DNA of 64,000 nucleotides from Oegoconia quadripuncta (lineage: Eukaryota > Arthropoda > Insecta > Lepidoptera > Autostichidae): positions 4,281,001-4,345,000 of the forward strand of contig OX438748.1 of NCBI GenBank assembly GCA_949316235.1, written 5' to 3'. The notes under the pieces were generated by a model, which did no database searches, was not told the origin of the DNA, and was given only the letters and a program-made list of their open reading frames with translations. The translations under genes were made by a program, and so were the position numbers. Position 1 is the stretch's first letter; each line of letters opens with the position of its first letter. This document shows, piece by piece, positions 53,131 through 63,590 of this stretch.

Positions 53131-53481
53131 AAATGGGTCATGTCAGCTCTGCAGAAGTGATAACTATTACTACATATTTCGTCAAACTCATTACAATAGT
53201 ACATTATGAGCGTCGGTGGCTCAGCAGTTTAAACACGGTCTCCCAATTTGGGAGGTCCGGGTTCGATTCCCAGGCAGGCCATGTGCCAATGAGTTTTAAA
53301 ATTTAATTACTTATGTATATTATCCCACTGCTCTTAAATGGTGAAGGAAATCATCGTGAGCAAACTTGCATGCCTGAGAAATAAAAATTCAAAGGCATGT
53401 GAAGTCCCCAACCCGCATTGGGCCAGCGTGGTGGACTAATCATGGTTTATCTATCATATTTCGTCAAACTCATTACAATAG
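53131..53481 (+). mobile_element. tRNA-derived SINE, family D, with 27-bp direct repeats
   Basis: The head GCGTCGGTGGCTCAGCAGTT and B box GGGTTCGATTCCCAGGC lie between two perfect 27-bp direct repeats at 53173-53199 and 53455-53481. The body has GGTGAAGGAAATCATCGTGA and GGCCAGCGTGGTGGACTA. The segment before the SINE (53131-53199) also precedes the copy at 55950. Confidence 0.8.
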
Positions 53482-53569
53482 AATTAAACTTAAATGATCG
53501 ATAATTAATCATGATTGGCCATTTCGTGTGATTCCATAATAGTGGTCACATTATTAGATAGATAGATAG

Positions 53570-53612
53570 ATCGTTTATTTGTATCTCCAGTCACACACAT
53601 ACCATAAGTTCC
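53570..53612 (-). mobile_element. Retroelement 3' tail with (GATA)n
   Basis: TAGATAGATAGATAGATC then TTTATTTGTATCTCCAGTCA, the inverse of the end at 33160-33208. Confidence 0.6.
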
Positions 53613-53614
53613 AA

Positions 53615-53661
53615 AGCAATTGGATAAACATATTTTATAACAATATGTTTATCCAATTGCT
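53615..53661. repeat. Perfect 19-bp hairpin
   Basis: AGCAATTGGATAAACATAT at 53615-53633 and its exact inverse at 53643-53661 around a 9-nt loop, next to the (GATA)n tail. Confidence 0.95.
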
Positions 53662-53904
53662 TATTATCGAGCAATCGAACGTGTGCCCGAGTGGAGATAG
53701 CGACTGCTCGTAATTTAGTGCTTTGTGTTGCATGTCCAGTAATTACTGCGTGGGACGTCACCTAGATATAGATATTGACGGGGTATTAATGCAGGTAAAT
53801 TATTTGTGGTAGGTTTAGATGGTCAACAATTAGATTGCAAAATTATATTTTTTTATTAAAATAAAAATAGATAATACCTTTGTTGATTAGTTTACCGCCC
53901 GCGA

Positions 53905-54174
53905 CTTTTTTTTTATGCACGACGGGTACGTACTTGACCTCAACACACATTTGGGGGACTGGCTATCTTATCTCGGACAACCGGAATACAACAATGCTAT
54001 TATCATTGCTGCTTTGCGGCAGATTTAGATAAGATGGTGGTAGCTAAAGCAGACATTTAAAATGCCCTACCACCAACCAAACCGATTACGTAAACATGTA
54101 CCCCGCTGGGGATCGATCCCGCGACCTCCGAATCGTAAACCCAATGTTGTTTACATTGAGCTACGGAGGCGGTT
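53905..54174 (-). mobile_element. tRNA-derived SINE, family B
   Basis: Reverse copy from poly-T (53905) to head GAGCTACGGAGGCGG (54172), with an internal deletion after TTGACCTCAA. Confidence 0.85.
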
Positions 54175-54227
54175 GACGGCGACTCCGCTTGTCTGTCCAA
54201 AAAAAAACTTAAAAAATATATCTTTTT

Positions 54228-54480
54228 AACCCCCGACGCAAAAATAGGAGTGTTATAAGTTTGACCGCCATGTGTGTGTCTGTGTGTGGCACCGTAGCTC
54301 TTCAACGCGTGAACCGATTAAGTTGCATTTTTTTTACTTGATTCCAGGTATTTAGCGGTGGTTCTTAGACATGTTTTATCAAAATCGGTTCAGCCGTTTC
54401 GTTATAATCGCTTGTTTTTTCGGGTGTTTCATAAATTTGCAATTTTACATGTCATAGATTAATAATTTTTTAAAGTTTTT
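54228..54480 (+). repeat. Dispersed repeat starting TAACCCCCGACGCAAAAA
   Basis: TAACCCCCGACG, AGTGTTATAAGTTTGACCGC, GTGTGTGGCACCGTAGCTC and ATCGGTTCAGCCGTTTCG are blocks that I recall from a common lepidopteran repeat. Its start is the inverse of the end of family Z (CGTCGGGGGTTA), so the two may be opposite ends of one element. Confidence 0.55.
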
Positions 54481-54659
54481 TTTTTAATTAATAAATATAT
54501 TTTTTATAAGATAGGTTTTTATTTCAAAATCCGTTAATTACCCTCTTATTTGTTTGCTTGCTTGTTTTTTTACCCGGCTACCAAGAAGGGTTATGTTTTT
54601 TCATATATGCTGGAGATCGGTACCCAAAGTACATTGGTAGAAATAAGACTCAGAAAATG
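54481..54659. other. Short AT-rich spacer
   Basis: No recognisable structure. Confidence 0.3.
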
Positions 54660-54881
54660 GCGGTCTCATCGCTAAACGCCTAAACGACTGGACAGATTTC
54701 GTTGAAATTTGCCAAGTAAACATATTAGAACCTGGATTAACATATAGACTGCTCTTTATCCCGAATAAGTGGCTGGTTCCTGTAGGATCGGTATTATTAG
54801 TGGGATTGCTTTTCAGTCTCAGAGTGACGCATTTTATAATAGAACGAATTCTACCCGGAGGAAGTCGCGGGTAACAACTAG
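54660..54881 (+). mobile_element. LEP1-like Helitron, divergent
   Basis: CTAAACGCCTAAACGACTGG, ACCTGGATTAACATATAGAC and 3' end GAGGAAGTCGCGGGTAACA with ACTAG/T at about 54881. Confidence 0.7.
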
Positions 54882-54909
54882 TTTATAATATTAGTTGGGA
54901 TGTATGTTT

Positions 54910-55185
54910 GACGACCTGTTTGGTGTAGTGGTTAGCTACTCTAATCACTATACCAAAAGGTTGCGGGTTCGATTCCCGCTAGGAGCATATGTTTGTGTGA
55001 TGAATACGGACATGTGTACCCGAGTTATGGATGTTTTCATTTATAATAAGTATTTATTTACAAAAAAAAAATTATTTATGTAGTAGGTATATCAACCATC
55101 TGGTATCCACAACACAAGCCTATAGTTGCTTACTGTGGAACTAGATGGCGCTGTGTGTAGGTCTAAGGATATTTGTTTATTATTT
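54910..55185 (+). mobile_element. tRNA-derived SINE, family A
   Basis: GACGACCTGTTTGGTGTAGT, GGGTTCGATTCCCGCTAGG, body to GGAACTAGATGGCGCTGTGT. Confidence 0.9.
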
Positions 55186-55577
55186 ATCTGCATTGCGAAT
55201 GATTTACGGCTTCTTTTTGAAAGTTGAGTCGCTAATGTTGTTTCAAACTTTAAGCTTTAACGTTGAGAACAACCAAACAAGCTTGGGATATCACTGACCA
55301 CCTAATTTGGGATGGTCGAGCTGTTATGTGGCATGTAGGTATGTATTGAACCTAATACGCATTGTTGCCGCGCCTAGTACAGTGATCTCTACTGTCTTAA
55401 TCCGACAAAGCAGAGGTATTACACTATTGTTATGAATGGGTTAAGCTTAAATTCAAGCTATGCTTAATTACGCATTAGCAACACACAAAATAAGTTTTTA
55501 AAACGCATGAAGTTTAGGTTTAGAGATCCTTTGGAAACTGCGATACTCTCGCTCGAAAATCGTAGAAGCGTTCGTGA
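55186..55577. other. Stretch with no clear feature
   Basis: No recognisable structure. Confidence 0.3.
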
Positions 55578-55861
55578 TTTTTTCATTTTTATGCACGACG
55601 GGTTTGTACTTGACCTCAATCACACCTGATGTTAAGTGAGGTCGAAGGCGGAAGCGTACTGACCCGTGGGACTGGCTATCTTATCTCTGACAACCGGAAC
55701 ACAACAATGCTATAACATTGCTGCTTGGCGGCAGATTTAGATAAAATGGTGGTAGCTAGCCAGGCGGACATTTAAAATGCCCTACCACAAACCAAACCGA
55801 GTACTTAAACATGTACTCCGCTGGGGATCGAACCCGCGGCCTCCGAATCGTAAACCCAATA
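55578..55861 (-). mobile_element. tRNA-derived SINE, family B, head truncated
   Basis: Poly-T (55578) through GGCGGCAGATTTAGATAAAA to CGAATCGTAAACCCAAT at 55861, where an (AAT)n run and then the family D locus begin. The last 25 or so bases of the head are lost. Confidence 0.85.
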
Positions 55862-55872
55862 ATAATAATAAT

Positions 55873-56045
55873 AAAATGGGTCATGTCAGCCCTGCAGAAG
55901 TGACTACGATTACTACATACTTATTTCGTCAAACTCATTACAATAGACATATGAGCATCGGTGGCTCAGCGGTTAAGACGCGGTTTCCCAATTTGCGAGA
56001 TCCAGGTTCGATTCCTAGGCAGGCCATGTACCAATGACTTTATAA
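55873..56045 (+). mobile_element. SINE family D locus, second copy with the same upstream sequence
   Basis: 55873-55946 matches 53131-53199, and is followed by GCATCGGTGGCTCAGCGGTT and B box AGGTTCGATTCCTAGGC. The SINE body after 56045 is lost. Confidence 0.75.
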
Positions 56046-56329
56046 AAGACACCCGCACAGATCCATACATCTGTGGGCCAGTTTGTTGTCACATCAATTA
56101 ATAAATGCTTGAACTCTCATTACCAGACGTGTTAAAAACCTAACTCACATAATTTTAAAGGACTTTAGAAAAGAAGAAAAGAGGTTCAAAATATGGTTTG
56201 GGGACCGTTGAAATTATACCTATACTGGCAACACTGACTACATATTTTCGTCTAGATTTGACTATTCATACTGACATGGCTTCGAACTCCGCTGACTGCT
56301 TTCCGGATCAGTACGCTTCCACCTTCGAC
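56046..56329. other. Stretch with SINE B scrap, otherwise no feature
   Basis: AGTACGCTTCCACCTTCGAC and CTCATC at about 56309-56334 is an isolated scrap of the SINE B body, directly before the (TG)n tract. Confidence 0.45.
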
Positions 56330-56334
56330 CTCAT

Positions 56335-56377
56335 CGTGTGTGTGTGTGTGCGTGCGTGCGTGTGTGTGTGTGTGTGT
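56335..56377. repeat. (TG)n microsatellite with CG variants
   Basis: TGTGTGTGTGTGCGTGCGTG continues to about 56377. Confidence 0.95.
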
Positions 56378-56814
56378 AAGTTACCTCATATTTTCATGAA
56401 TAATTCACAGGTAACAAACTATAAAGGGATTTGTAAACCGTTTGCTATATGATCAAACGAACTGGTTAAATCATTTACGATCCAGCCAAAAGTTAGAGCC
56501 ATTACTAACTTTTCTTATTAACCGGCCGGTGGACACAAACGTTATTTATGTAATAGATATCACTAAATCAATGTTAGAAGAATTCGGATAGGCTAATAAA
56601 GTAAATTGTGCGTAAAATTAAACTAGAGACGGCGAGGTAAGCCTTCGTGAAGGAAGGGATATCAAAAGGAAAATCAAAGTTACAAAATGTAATGTATAGA
56701 TATTCTTTATCAATATAATTTACTGCTTTCTCCACAGAATTACATATATATATATATATGTATATGTATACCGGATGAGTTTTTTACCGTAAGGAAAAAA
56801 TAGGGCACTTTAGG
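56378..56814. other. Stretch with (TA)n near 56745-56770
   Basis: A (TA)n run with TATGTATATG variants; otherwise no recognisable structure. Confidence 0.4.
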
Positions 56815-56960
56815 TAATTACCCGCCTCCACACTACTCCCACTGCAAGTCCTGTAAGCCAGGATCAACAGTGGTACTCTGCACGACGCCTACTAAAGGTA
56901 GACGGTGCCCTACGTGACTCTATTGCTACCTTGGGCCTCAGATTAATTAAAGAAGAGTTA
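56815..56960 (-). mobile_element. LINE 3' region (family L3), first segment
   Basis: CCTCCACACTACTCCCACTG and GTAGACGGTGCCCTACGTGA are the inverse of 30790-30900. Confidence 0.7.
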
Positions 56961-57129
56961 AAGGTGTGAAGTAGGAAAGCCGCTAGTCTGCACCATCTTT
57001 AAATAGATGTTCGATCCTATTTTGATCACCCAAACCATAATCACACCATTCCATTTCCCCTCTGCGACATTATCATTCTGCACATTAGGTAAGTGAAATA
57101 AAAGGTATTGGCATAGGTAGTTATTTTTT

Positions 57130-57260
57130 TTTCATCTCATGATTTTATAATACAGTTTCGGTTGACATTCAAAATTGGCCTATAATTAAATTTAATACCA
57201 CCGAGACAGAACTATGTCCCAATATGATAAGATCCATGCATATGAACCGTTAGGACATAA
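57130..57260 (+). mobile_element. LINE C-terminal scrap (family L2)
   Basis: The frame FYNTVSVDIQNWPIIKF at about 57141-57190 parallels RLYNKAPVDIQNLPLNKFK of 37765-37830. Confidence 0.6.
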
Positions 57261-57440
57261 CCGATAAATTATATTCTTTTTTTTTGTCGAATCATAAATT
57301 ACAAAAATACTTATAGGTATAAAAATACACATACTACACAGACATACACAAATTCATACACAACACATGAAATAGTCAACATATTTAGCAAATACATGCT
57401 TTTTCTAAATAAAACGATACTCCAACACTGGTCATTACGA
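57261..57440. other. AT-rich spacer
   Basis: No recognisable structure. Confidence 0.3.
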
Positions 57441-57614
57441 AAGAATACACTGATAAGTACGGTCACGAGCAGAAATGCTTCAGAGTACTTCGGTTACGTC
57501 AGTAGGAGAGGTCGAGGCATACGTGTTAATGACATCATGTCGTCTCGACGATCAAGGATTGCGATTGCGATGACCGCTGTTACGACCATTAACTACTGTC
57601 CAACCCCGATTTAA
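57441..57614 (+). mobile_element. Possible RTE-like LINE fragment
   Basis: The frame contains TVTSRNASEYFGYVSRRG, which resembles the TVNSRxLxFFGHVxRRG block in RTE ORF2 proteins. The following residues do not match well. Tentative. Confidence 0.35.
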
Positions 57615-57821
57615 TGTTATAGCAGGACATAAAAATGCATATCTACTCCCTATTGAAATGAATAAGATTTAAATGTAAAAACTAAGGCAAACCGAAACGG
57701 ACGACTTATAATTTAGCTGTATATGTACGCGGCTATAGAGTGAGGTTCCATGATAGCGATGAAACTGCTGGACCAATTTTCATAAATAAAGTGCTGCTGA
57801 ATAGTGTAACGAGTGTTAAGC

Positions 57822-58054
57822 CACGTCCCCACTAAGAAACTTTTGTCGAACGATATATTGTGTAGCCAGAGACTTGCCCGTCGCCCGATGTCTTGTCTGT
57901 CACCGTCAACATTAGTCGAACCTGTAATGTCGCCCAAAGAGGTAGTGTTATTCAGTGCAGCTGATGTAATTACAACGTGACAAGTCTGGCAAAGTCGCCC
58001 AATATCTCCGGGAACATAATGTCGCTCGACAAATGTTGCGTAGTGAGGACGTGT
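57822..58054. mobile_element. MITE of about 233 bp with about 30-bp inverted ends
   Basis: CACGTCCCCACTAAGAAACT at the left and the inverse of CACGTCCTCACTACGCAACA at the right; both continue with TTTGTCGAxCGA. TAA or TAAG occurs on both flanks, fitting a 3-4-bp target duplication of Harbinger type. The 141-codon minus-strand frame over it is fortuitous. Confidence 0.75.
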
Positions 58055-58249
58055 AAGGTTGTTGACAGGAGGCCATGTTGATTCCGAAGGTAAAGTCAAT
58101 TTTAAAGTCAAGTCAAATTTAGACGTAGTTGCGGACATTTTAATTAATTTCTATATTAATGTTTTAGTAGTCTAGTTTTGGTTAAATTTCAATTTACAAT
58201 AGAATACCTTTTATTGCACATAAGGAAAATATGCATTTTACAAAACACT

Positions 58250-58495
58250 ACAATATAACTATTAATTGAAATTTTAGAAATGCCCTAAAGACAGTTATCA
58301 TGCAAATATACCAACCAACATGTTAAAAGCTAAATATTTTCGAAACAACTGATTTGCATCAAGCATAGCTAAGAACGCATATCCTACTTTAATTTTAAAA
58401 ATAGAAGAAACCGCATTCAATTCAGACCTCGCTTTACTAAGCTGCATCTGTCAAATAACATCCGTCGTTTTTCGTCGGGGGTTAAAAAGAGTACA
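58250..58495. repeat. Unclassified dispersed repeat (family Z)
   Basis: Ends in CCGTCGTTTTTCGTCGGGGG and TTA; upstream TATTTTCGAAACAACTGATT parallels TTTTCAAAACGACTTTACCG of 35550-35570. Confidence 0.55.
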
Positions 58496-59125
58496 TTTGG
58501 GCGACCTTGTACAAAAGCAATCTCTTCCACTAAACATTTGAGTATAGGAAAGACTTATGGAACAACCAGTCTACGTAGCATGACATCGTTAGTCGCGCAC
58601 GACGCGACATGAGAGTGAGTTAGTCGTATTTTTCGTTCAAACGAATGAGCAGAACAAATATTATTTCGTGCGACATAATTGTTTATCGCGCTTGTAATGC
58701 TCCTAGTGCAGATATACTTATAGCGATTAATTTATATGCATTCAAACGAATATATTAATAATTGATACATGTCATAATTACAAATAAGCCGGATTAAATC
58801 TAAATTAGACCAAATTTGTTTTTTATTTGGAAAAAACAAACAACAATCTAAATCGTGAATTTATATTTTTATATTCATTTATTTATGTAAAACGTTATAA
58901 AGATATATTTATAGGTGTCACAAAACCTATAAAGGTTTTTCGGAATACCATACCTATGTCATCAATATATGCGTTTATGAGCCCGACTGTACCTAATTCT
59001 GCTTATACTAAATAATTATAAATTTGTGAACAGATAATCGAGTGACATTCAACCAACTTAAAGTATATAATTCAATGTAAATGTCAATTATGTATAATAC
59101 AATACAATATATATACAATTTATTA
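58496..59125. other. AT-rich stretch with no clear feature
   Basis: No recognisable structure. Confidence 0.3.
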
Positions 59126-59129
59126 TTAA

Positions 59130-59421
59130 AATATCACAAATAAAAAACTAGCCCCAAGTCTCTGGTTGATGGAAAGGTACCCAGAAGGCTGGCCGCATTG
59201 CCTCGCTGTATAGCGAGGCTGATTCTTTGACCAAAATATAGGCCAGCCCTCCGATCGTGGGATGCATCAACCAGACGCTCAGATAACTCCCTAAAAAGAG
59301 TGTGAGCACCCGGTCCCCACGGCCCAAGCGTTTCTACACCAAACGGCGCAAATAGGTGATCTCCATATAAATAATCTATATATCTTATAAATTGAAAATT
59401 TTGAAAACTCCCGATAAACAA
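59130..59421 (-). mobile_element. Retroelement C-terminus (FGVETLGPWG family), minus copy
   Basis: The frame reads GDHLFAPFGVETLGPWGPGA then LVDASHDRRAGLYFGQRISL and AIQRGNAASLLGTFPSTRDL, ending at a TAG. This is the conserved C-terminus of a repetitive invertebrate retroelement protein. The 3' end continues in CTAGTTTTTTATTTGTGAT (read on the minus strand). The first codons are unrelated flank. Confidence 0.8.
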
Positions 59422-59599
59422 ATAACTATATCATCTAGTTATACGAAACTTCAAACACGTAGCACCCGTCATTATTCTTAATGTACTTATTTAACTTAAC
59501 CAACAAGGTTCTATCGATAACTTTGGATTTTCACATTGCAATGGCGGCGACTGTCTACGTCACCTATAGTTTCCGCAGCTGTATTTTCACAGCTGCAGT
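59422..59599. other. Spacer between inverted retroelement copies
   Basis: No recognisable structure. Confidence 0.3.
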
Positions 59600-60062
59600 G
59601 TGACGTATGTGTAACAGATGTTTTGTTTCGTATTGCCTTTCTTTGGCCGGACGATATGACGCTCGTGCATTGGAAATTGGGACGGTCTTTGGTATGGGAT
59701 ACCCTTGCTCCTTCCCATCTTCCAAGTACAAGCGGTACAGCTCGTTCCGCTGCTGCCTCGGCAGAAAGCGTTAGGCGGTGCAAATATGCCGTTCTCAGTG
59801 GAGATCACCTCTTTACACCGTTTGGCGTAGAAATGCTTGGGCCGTGGGGACCGGGTGCTCACACTCTTCTTAGGTAGAGAGTTATCTGAGCGTCTGGTTG
59901 ATGCATCCCACGATCGGAGGGTTGGCATTGGCCAGCCAAAGTATTGACTTTGGTCAAAGAATCAGCCTTGCTATATAGCGAGGCAACACGGCCAGCCTGC
60001 TGGGTACCATTCCACCAACCAGGGACTTGGGGCTAGTTTTTTTATTTGTGATTTTTTTTTAA
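59600..60062 (+). mobile_element. Retroelement C-terminus (FGVETLGPWG family), plus copy
   Basis: The frame reads PDDMTLVHWKLGRSLVWDTL and APSHLPSTSGTARSAAASAE, then HLFTPFGVEMLGPWGPGAHT. A 1-bp frameshift near 59870 is followed by the same ELSERLVDASHDRR segment as in the minus copy. It extends further 5' than the minus copy. In relatives an ATCVD-like word sits before TLAPSH; here it is deleted. Confidence 0.85.
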
Positions 60063-60239
60063 ATAGTATGTATAATTATTATTCCCACAGTCTTATTATT
60101 AATTTCCACATTATGACTCAGGATCCAGAAATAACAGAACCATCAAAAAAATTATAAAACCAACTTCTGTTGCTTTCCGTTCTCTACAAACTGAAATTTA
60201 ATTCGTATAATTCCTATCTACTATTGACTCCACCCAGAT
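60063..60239. other. Spacer with no clear feature
   Basis: No recognisable structure. Confidence 0.3.
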
Positions 60240-60380
60240 TACAGACAAGTTTCCACTAGGAACCATGGCCGAATTCGATCTAAAAATTTTCGATTACCTA
60301 TACAAAGTAAACCATTCTGAAACCACCTTCAATATGGAAGTCCATAAATTTTCATATCTGGAAAGTCAGCATTAATGAGC
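60240..60380. repeat. Dispersed repeat shared with 14940-15055
   Basis: AACCATTCTGAAACCACC and TTTTCGATTACCTATACA correspond to AACCATTCTGAAAACACC and AATCGATTACCCATACAC near 14960-15000. The neighbouring CCACTAGGAACCATGGCCGA is inverted relative to GGCTATGGTTCCTAGTGG at 15037-15054. Confidence 0.5.
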
Positions 60381-60539
60381 AGTAATTTTAATGATAAAGA
60401 AAAATTAACCTTCTCTGGAATATTGACTGATTCTTCGGCCTTCAATATACGCCTATGGGACATCTACAGGGCTTTCTCACTTACATTAAACAGATGGTTG
60501 TTATAATGACCATGACTGGTGTGTATACAAGAGATCATC

Positions 60540-60790
60540 GATCCCCAGCGGGGTACATGTGGAAGTACTCGGTTTGATTGGTCGTAGGGCATTTTAAATG
60601 TCCGCCTGGCTTGCTACCACCATCTTATAGAAATCTGCCGCCAAGCAGCAATGTTAATAGCATTGTTGTGTTCCGGTTGTCAGAGATAAGATAGCCAGTC
60701 CTCCAAATGTGTTGGGGTTTCCGGGTCAATACGCTTCCACCTTGGACCTCATCTTCACTTAACATCAAGTGTTGCGGTCGTGCATAAAAA
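60540..60790 (+). mobile_element. SINE family B, head truncated
   Basis: Starts at the B box GATCCCCAGCGGGGTACATG and runs to poly-A near 60790. Confidence 0.85.
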
Positions 60791-61204
60791 ATATATATTG
60801 CGCCTTGGAACGACTACCTGTCTGGCCTGTCTTCAGTCTCCAGGTGTCCACCTCCAAGTGAGGTCCAGGTAATGTTGTGTACTATAAACAATTACCTATT
60901 TAATTACAATTTCTTGTGTAATGATAACTTTACAAAATTTCATCTAACTCTTAATCATAACAATCCAGTTTTGTTTATACAATTTAATCACATTCGCCTT
61001 GTTTAAAATTTCCGCTTTATCTCCAGCCGAGGGCCGGCGAGTTTCGATTAAACCTTCAAAGGTTTCTGGTACATTTATTCGGCGAAGTTAGTTTTGGAAG
61101 TTCGAAAGTTTGTCCGTTGCCCCTACTACAAGTCGAAAGATATTAGGAGAGACGACGAGAGGTGACAGAAGAGACTAACTATTGTTCATGAAAAATGTAA
61201 TTGC
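60791..61204. other. Stretch with no clear feature
   Basis: No recognisable structure. Confidence 0.3.
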
Positions 61205-61255
61205 CTAGTTTGGGACTAGATGATTGGTGTAAGTGTCGAAATATTTTTAAAAGAA
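61205..61255 (+). mobile_element. SINE family C tail fragment
   Basis: TAGTTTGGGACTAGATGATT and GGTGTAAGTGTCGAAATATT. Confidence 0.6.
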
Positions 61256-62365
61256 TTTGCATTAGCCAACAGGGCCCTGGTCATGATTGCTAGCAGATTG
61301 TCAGCAGAGCAAAAGTTATTTTAAAATTTCTGATTACTTAGCTAGATGATATTATGAAAGGATAGACATGATCAGTTTGTTCAATCTGTATTCTGTAATT
61401 TTCAAGACTAATGATTTCAAGTGATAATTTGAATTTTTAGGTATTTTTTGTTTGATTTGTGCGGTTAGCATGGTCTTTATTTTAATTCAATTTTAATTGA
61501 TTATTCAATAGTGCTATTTCAATAAAATTTGTTATTTACCTCCATTGAAATCATCTCACGTGTCTACATACGGTAATATAAGTGGAATAAAAACACGCGC
61601 AATGTGTCTTAAACAAAAAACTAAGACCTTGAGATAGTGACGCGTCTGTCGCAATGCGACACTCCACGCTAGGCGCAGGTTTAGGTATTGTCGCACTGCG
61701 ACCCCCCGTGCACTAGGGGTTACCTATTTATTTCTACGTTATTTTTACTAATATTGACACACACACTTACACAAAATACAAGTGTTTTCGTATTCGTTAG
61801 CGGGTTGGTTTCCGCAACTCGACGACTAAATGCACTTATTTTGCATACAGGGTAATACTCAATACTGTCACCCAAGCTCCTGAAGGAAGCTGAGCACCTT
61901 TGGGATGTTGCCACAGGCTTTGAGGAGTGGCTCGATGTGTGGCTACATCCTCACACTCCAAAAGTACGAGGGCGGTTGATTCCTCGGCTTCTATGCACAC
62001 TATGTACAGGGGGCTGTCTGTCTAAAATAAAGAAAATGTGACTTTCGACTTTCAAAACGGATGGTAGTGGCTGTGTTAAGAAGTTTACTGTCGTCCGCGT
62101 CTAGAGACGACTCGTGACCCCCAGAGGGGTACGTGACGCACTTAAATCTTTAAGGTATCGATTAGGTGTTGCCAGTTGGCTTGGATTAACCAGAAGGTAT
62201 TCCCTGAGGTGTGAGTTCCCTTCCTGATTAGGGTCCGACGCCAGAACGTTTAAGTTTCTCTATCTTGCGGTAGGGTTTAGTTAGTGAAGTTTGGATTACA
62301 AGACCAATATTATCATAGATTTTGTTGCATACATATATAAATAGTTATAGTATAAGATTTATTAC
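61256..62365. other. Stretch with no clear feature
   Basis: Contains a GC-richer part at 61640-61715 (GTCGCAATGCGACACTCC and GTCGCACTGCGACCCCCC, each with a short GTCGCAxTGCGAC palindrome). No gene recognised. Confidence 0.35.
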
Positions 62366-62625
62366 TCACATGTAGGTAGTTATGAAGTTATAAGCACCTT
62401 CTTTTTCTTCATATTTAAGAGCAAAGCTCTTGTCGGTGGAGTTCCATGTATTTCCACATTCGCTCTCGTCTTGACATCCTGATATGATACTACAGTTTTC
62501 TCCTCCATCACTTGGTCCATGTATCTTCTGCAAGGTCTGCCTGTTTTCTTCTTTCTTTTCCATTATAGTTCTGATGAAGTTGTCGTGTCGTATCAGGTAT
62601 CGTATCTTCCCTCTTTGTTCCCAAT
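62366..62625 (-). mobile_element. LINE ORF2 C-terminus (same family as 49.7 kb), decayed
   Basis: Minus-strand text with TLQKIHGPSDGGENCSIISG and STDKSFALKYEEKEGAYNFI parallels the RPRRNYFDQVKEKVNVVSYQ and STDKSIALKLKKKLCSRYII parts of 49710-50110, with frameshifts. Confidence 0.75.
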
Positions 62626-62662
62626 CAAAATAAGTAGGTACTTATTTTGATTGGGAACAAAG
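62613..62662. repeat. Perfect 24-bp palindromic hairpin with 2-nt loop
   Basis: 62613-62636 and 62639-62662 are exact reverse complements around GG. The left arm overlaps the end of the LINE fragment. Confidence 0.95.
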
Positions 62663-62949
62663 GGGTTAGGTAGGTACCTAACCGAAATCTGGGGTGCGGT
62701 TTGGGAAAACAAACTTTTATAAATTAGCGAGTTGGAGTGTTTTAGTTAGTCACAATTTAGTTCTCTTAAGTTAGAGTAACTAGTAACTTTATTAGTCTAA
62801 ATCATACTGTCATTTCGAAGTTGTCTCTCCAAACACAACAGACAGAAAAGTGAACGGCACTTAATTAGTAGAAGTCATGAAGGAATGATATTTAATCAAA
62901 CAAACTTGCGCATTGTGTTCTACTTTTTTAAGTCATATTCCCTTTAGAA
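62663..62949. other. Stretch with no clear feature
   Basis: No recognisable structure. Confidence 0.3.
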
Positions 62950-63045
62950 ATCCTTCAATCAATCAAATGCTCTTTATTGCATACTTAACAAAAACTACAT
63001 AGATGTAAGGTTATCTTTACATATAAAATTGAATCGCTTAATAAA
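62950..63045 (-). mobile_element. LINE 3' tail ending in (TTGA)n
   Basis: The minus strand reads GCAATAAAGAGCATTTGATT followed by GATTGAAGG, a polyadenylation-type signal and simple tail. Confidence 0.5.
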
Positions 63046-63590
63046 ATCAGCGAAAAAAGGACAAGCGTCACTCAACAAAATGGCGTCCAAAAATCAAAAT
63101 GGCGTTCCACTTCGCCCGGTCCACTAACGAACCTCTTTGTTACACCTGCGGACCGAAGTCTGGATACGGCCATTATTTTAGGCTTTGCTGACCATTCGGT
63201 CTCGTTACCGGCGAGATTTGTAAAAAGGTCGCCGTAGCGTGAAGTTTTAGTGTTTGTGGCGAGTTCTCACGGTTTGTGGGCTGTTAATCTCATTGGTGTT
63301 TGAAGGTGTTATGAAGGGAGGTAACTAAAAGTTTTTGGCTCGTTAAATTTTACTTAAAAAATGAAAACGTAAGTACAGACACCTGCAACTAAAAGTATAC
63401 GCTTATGTTTCCTATCTTGCTAGACCTATTGCCATACTATCGCATTAATTATTATTTAACAAATTGTTGGTAAATTCTTGTTAATGAAGCCTATTGTCAA
63501 TGTCTATATACTGGACAACTCTGGGTTAGATACACTGGGAAACCTTACAGCGCCATAATGGGGCAATATAATGACTAATTTCACATTTTT
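63046..63590. other. GC-richer stretch of uncertain nature
   Basis: 63050-63330 is less AT-rich than most of the window. It has two ATGGCGTYC words and ends with ATGAAAAC/GTAAGT at about 63361-63373. A 5' exon of a plus-strand gene beyond the window is possible but unsupported. Confidence 0.25.

Noticed and set aside
57713..58138. 141-codon minus-strand open frame
   Set aside because: It spans a MITE with inverted ends; codons show no domain.
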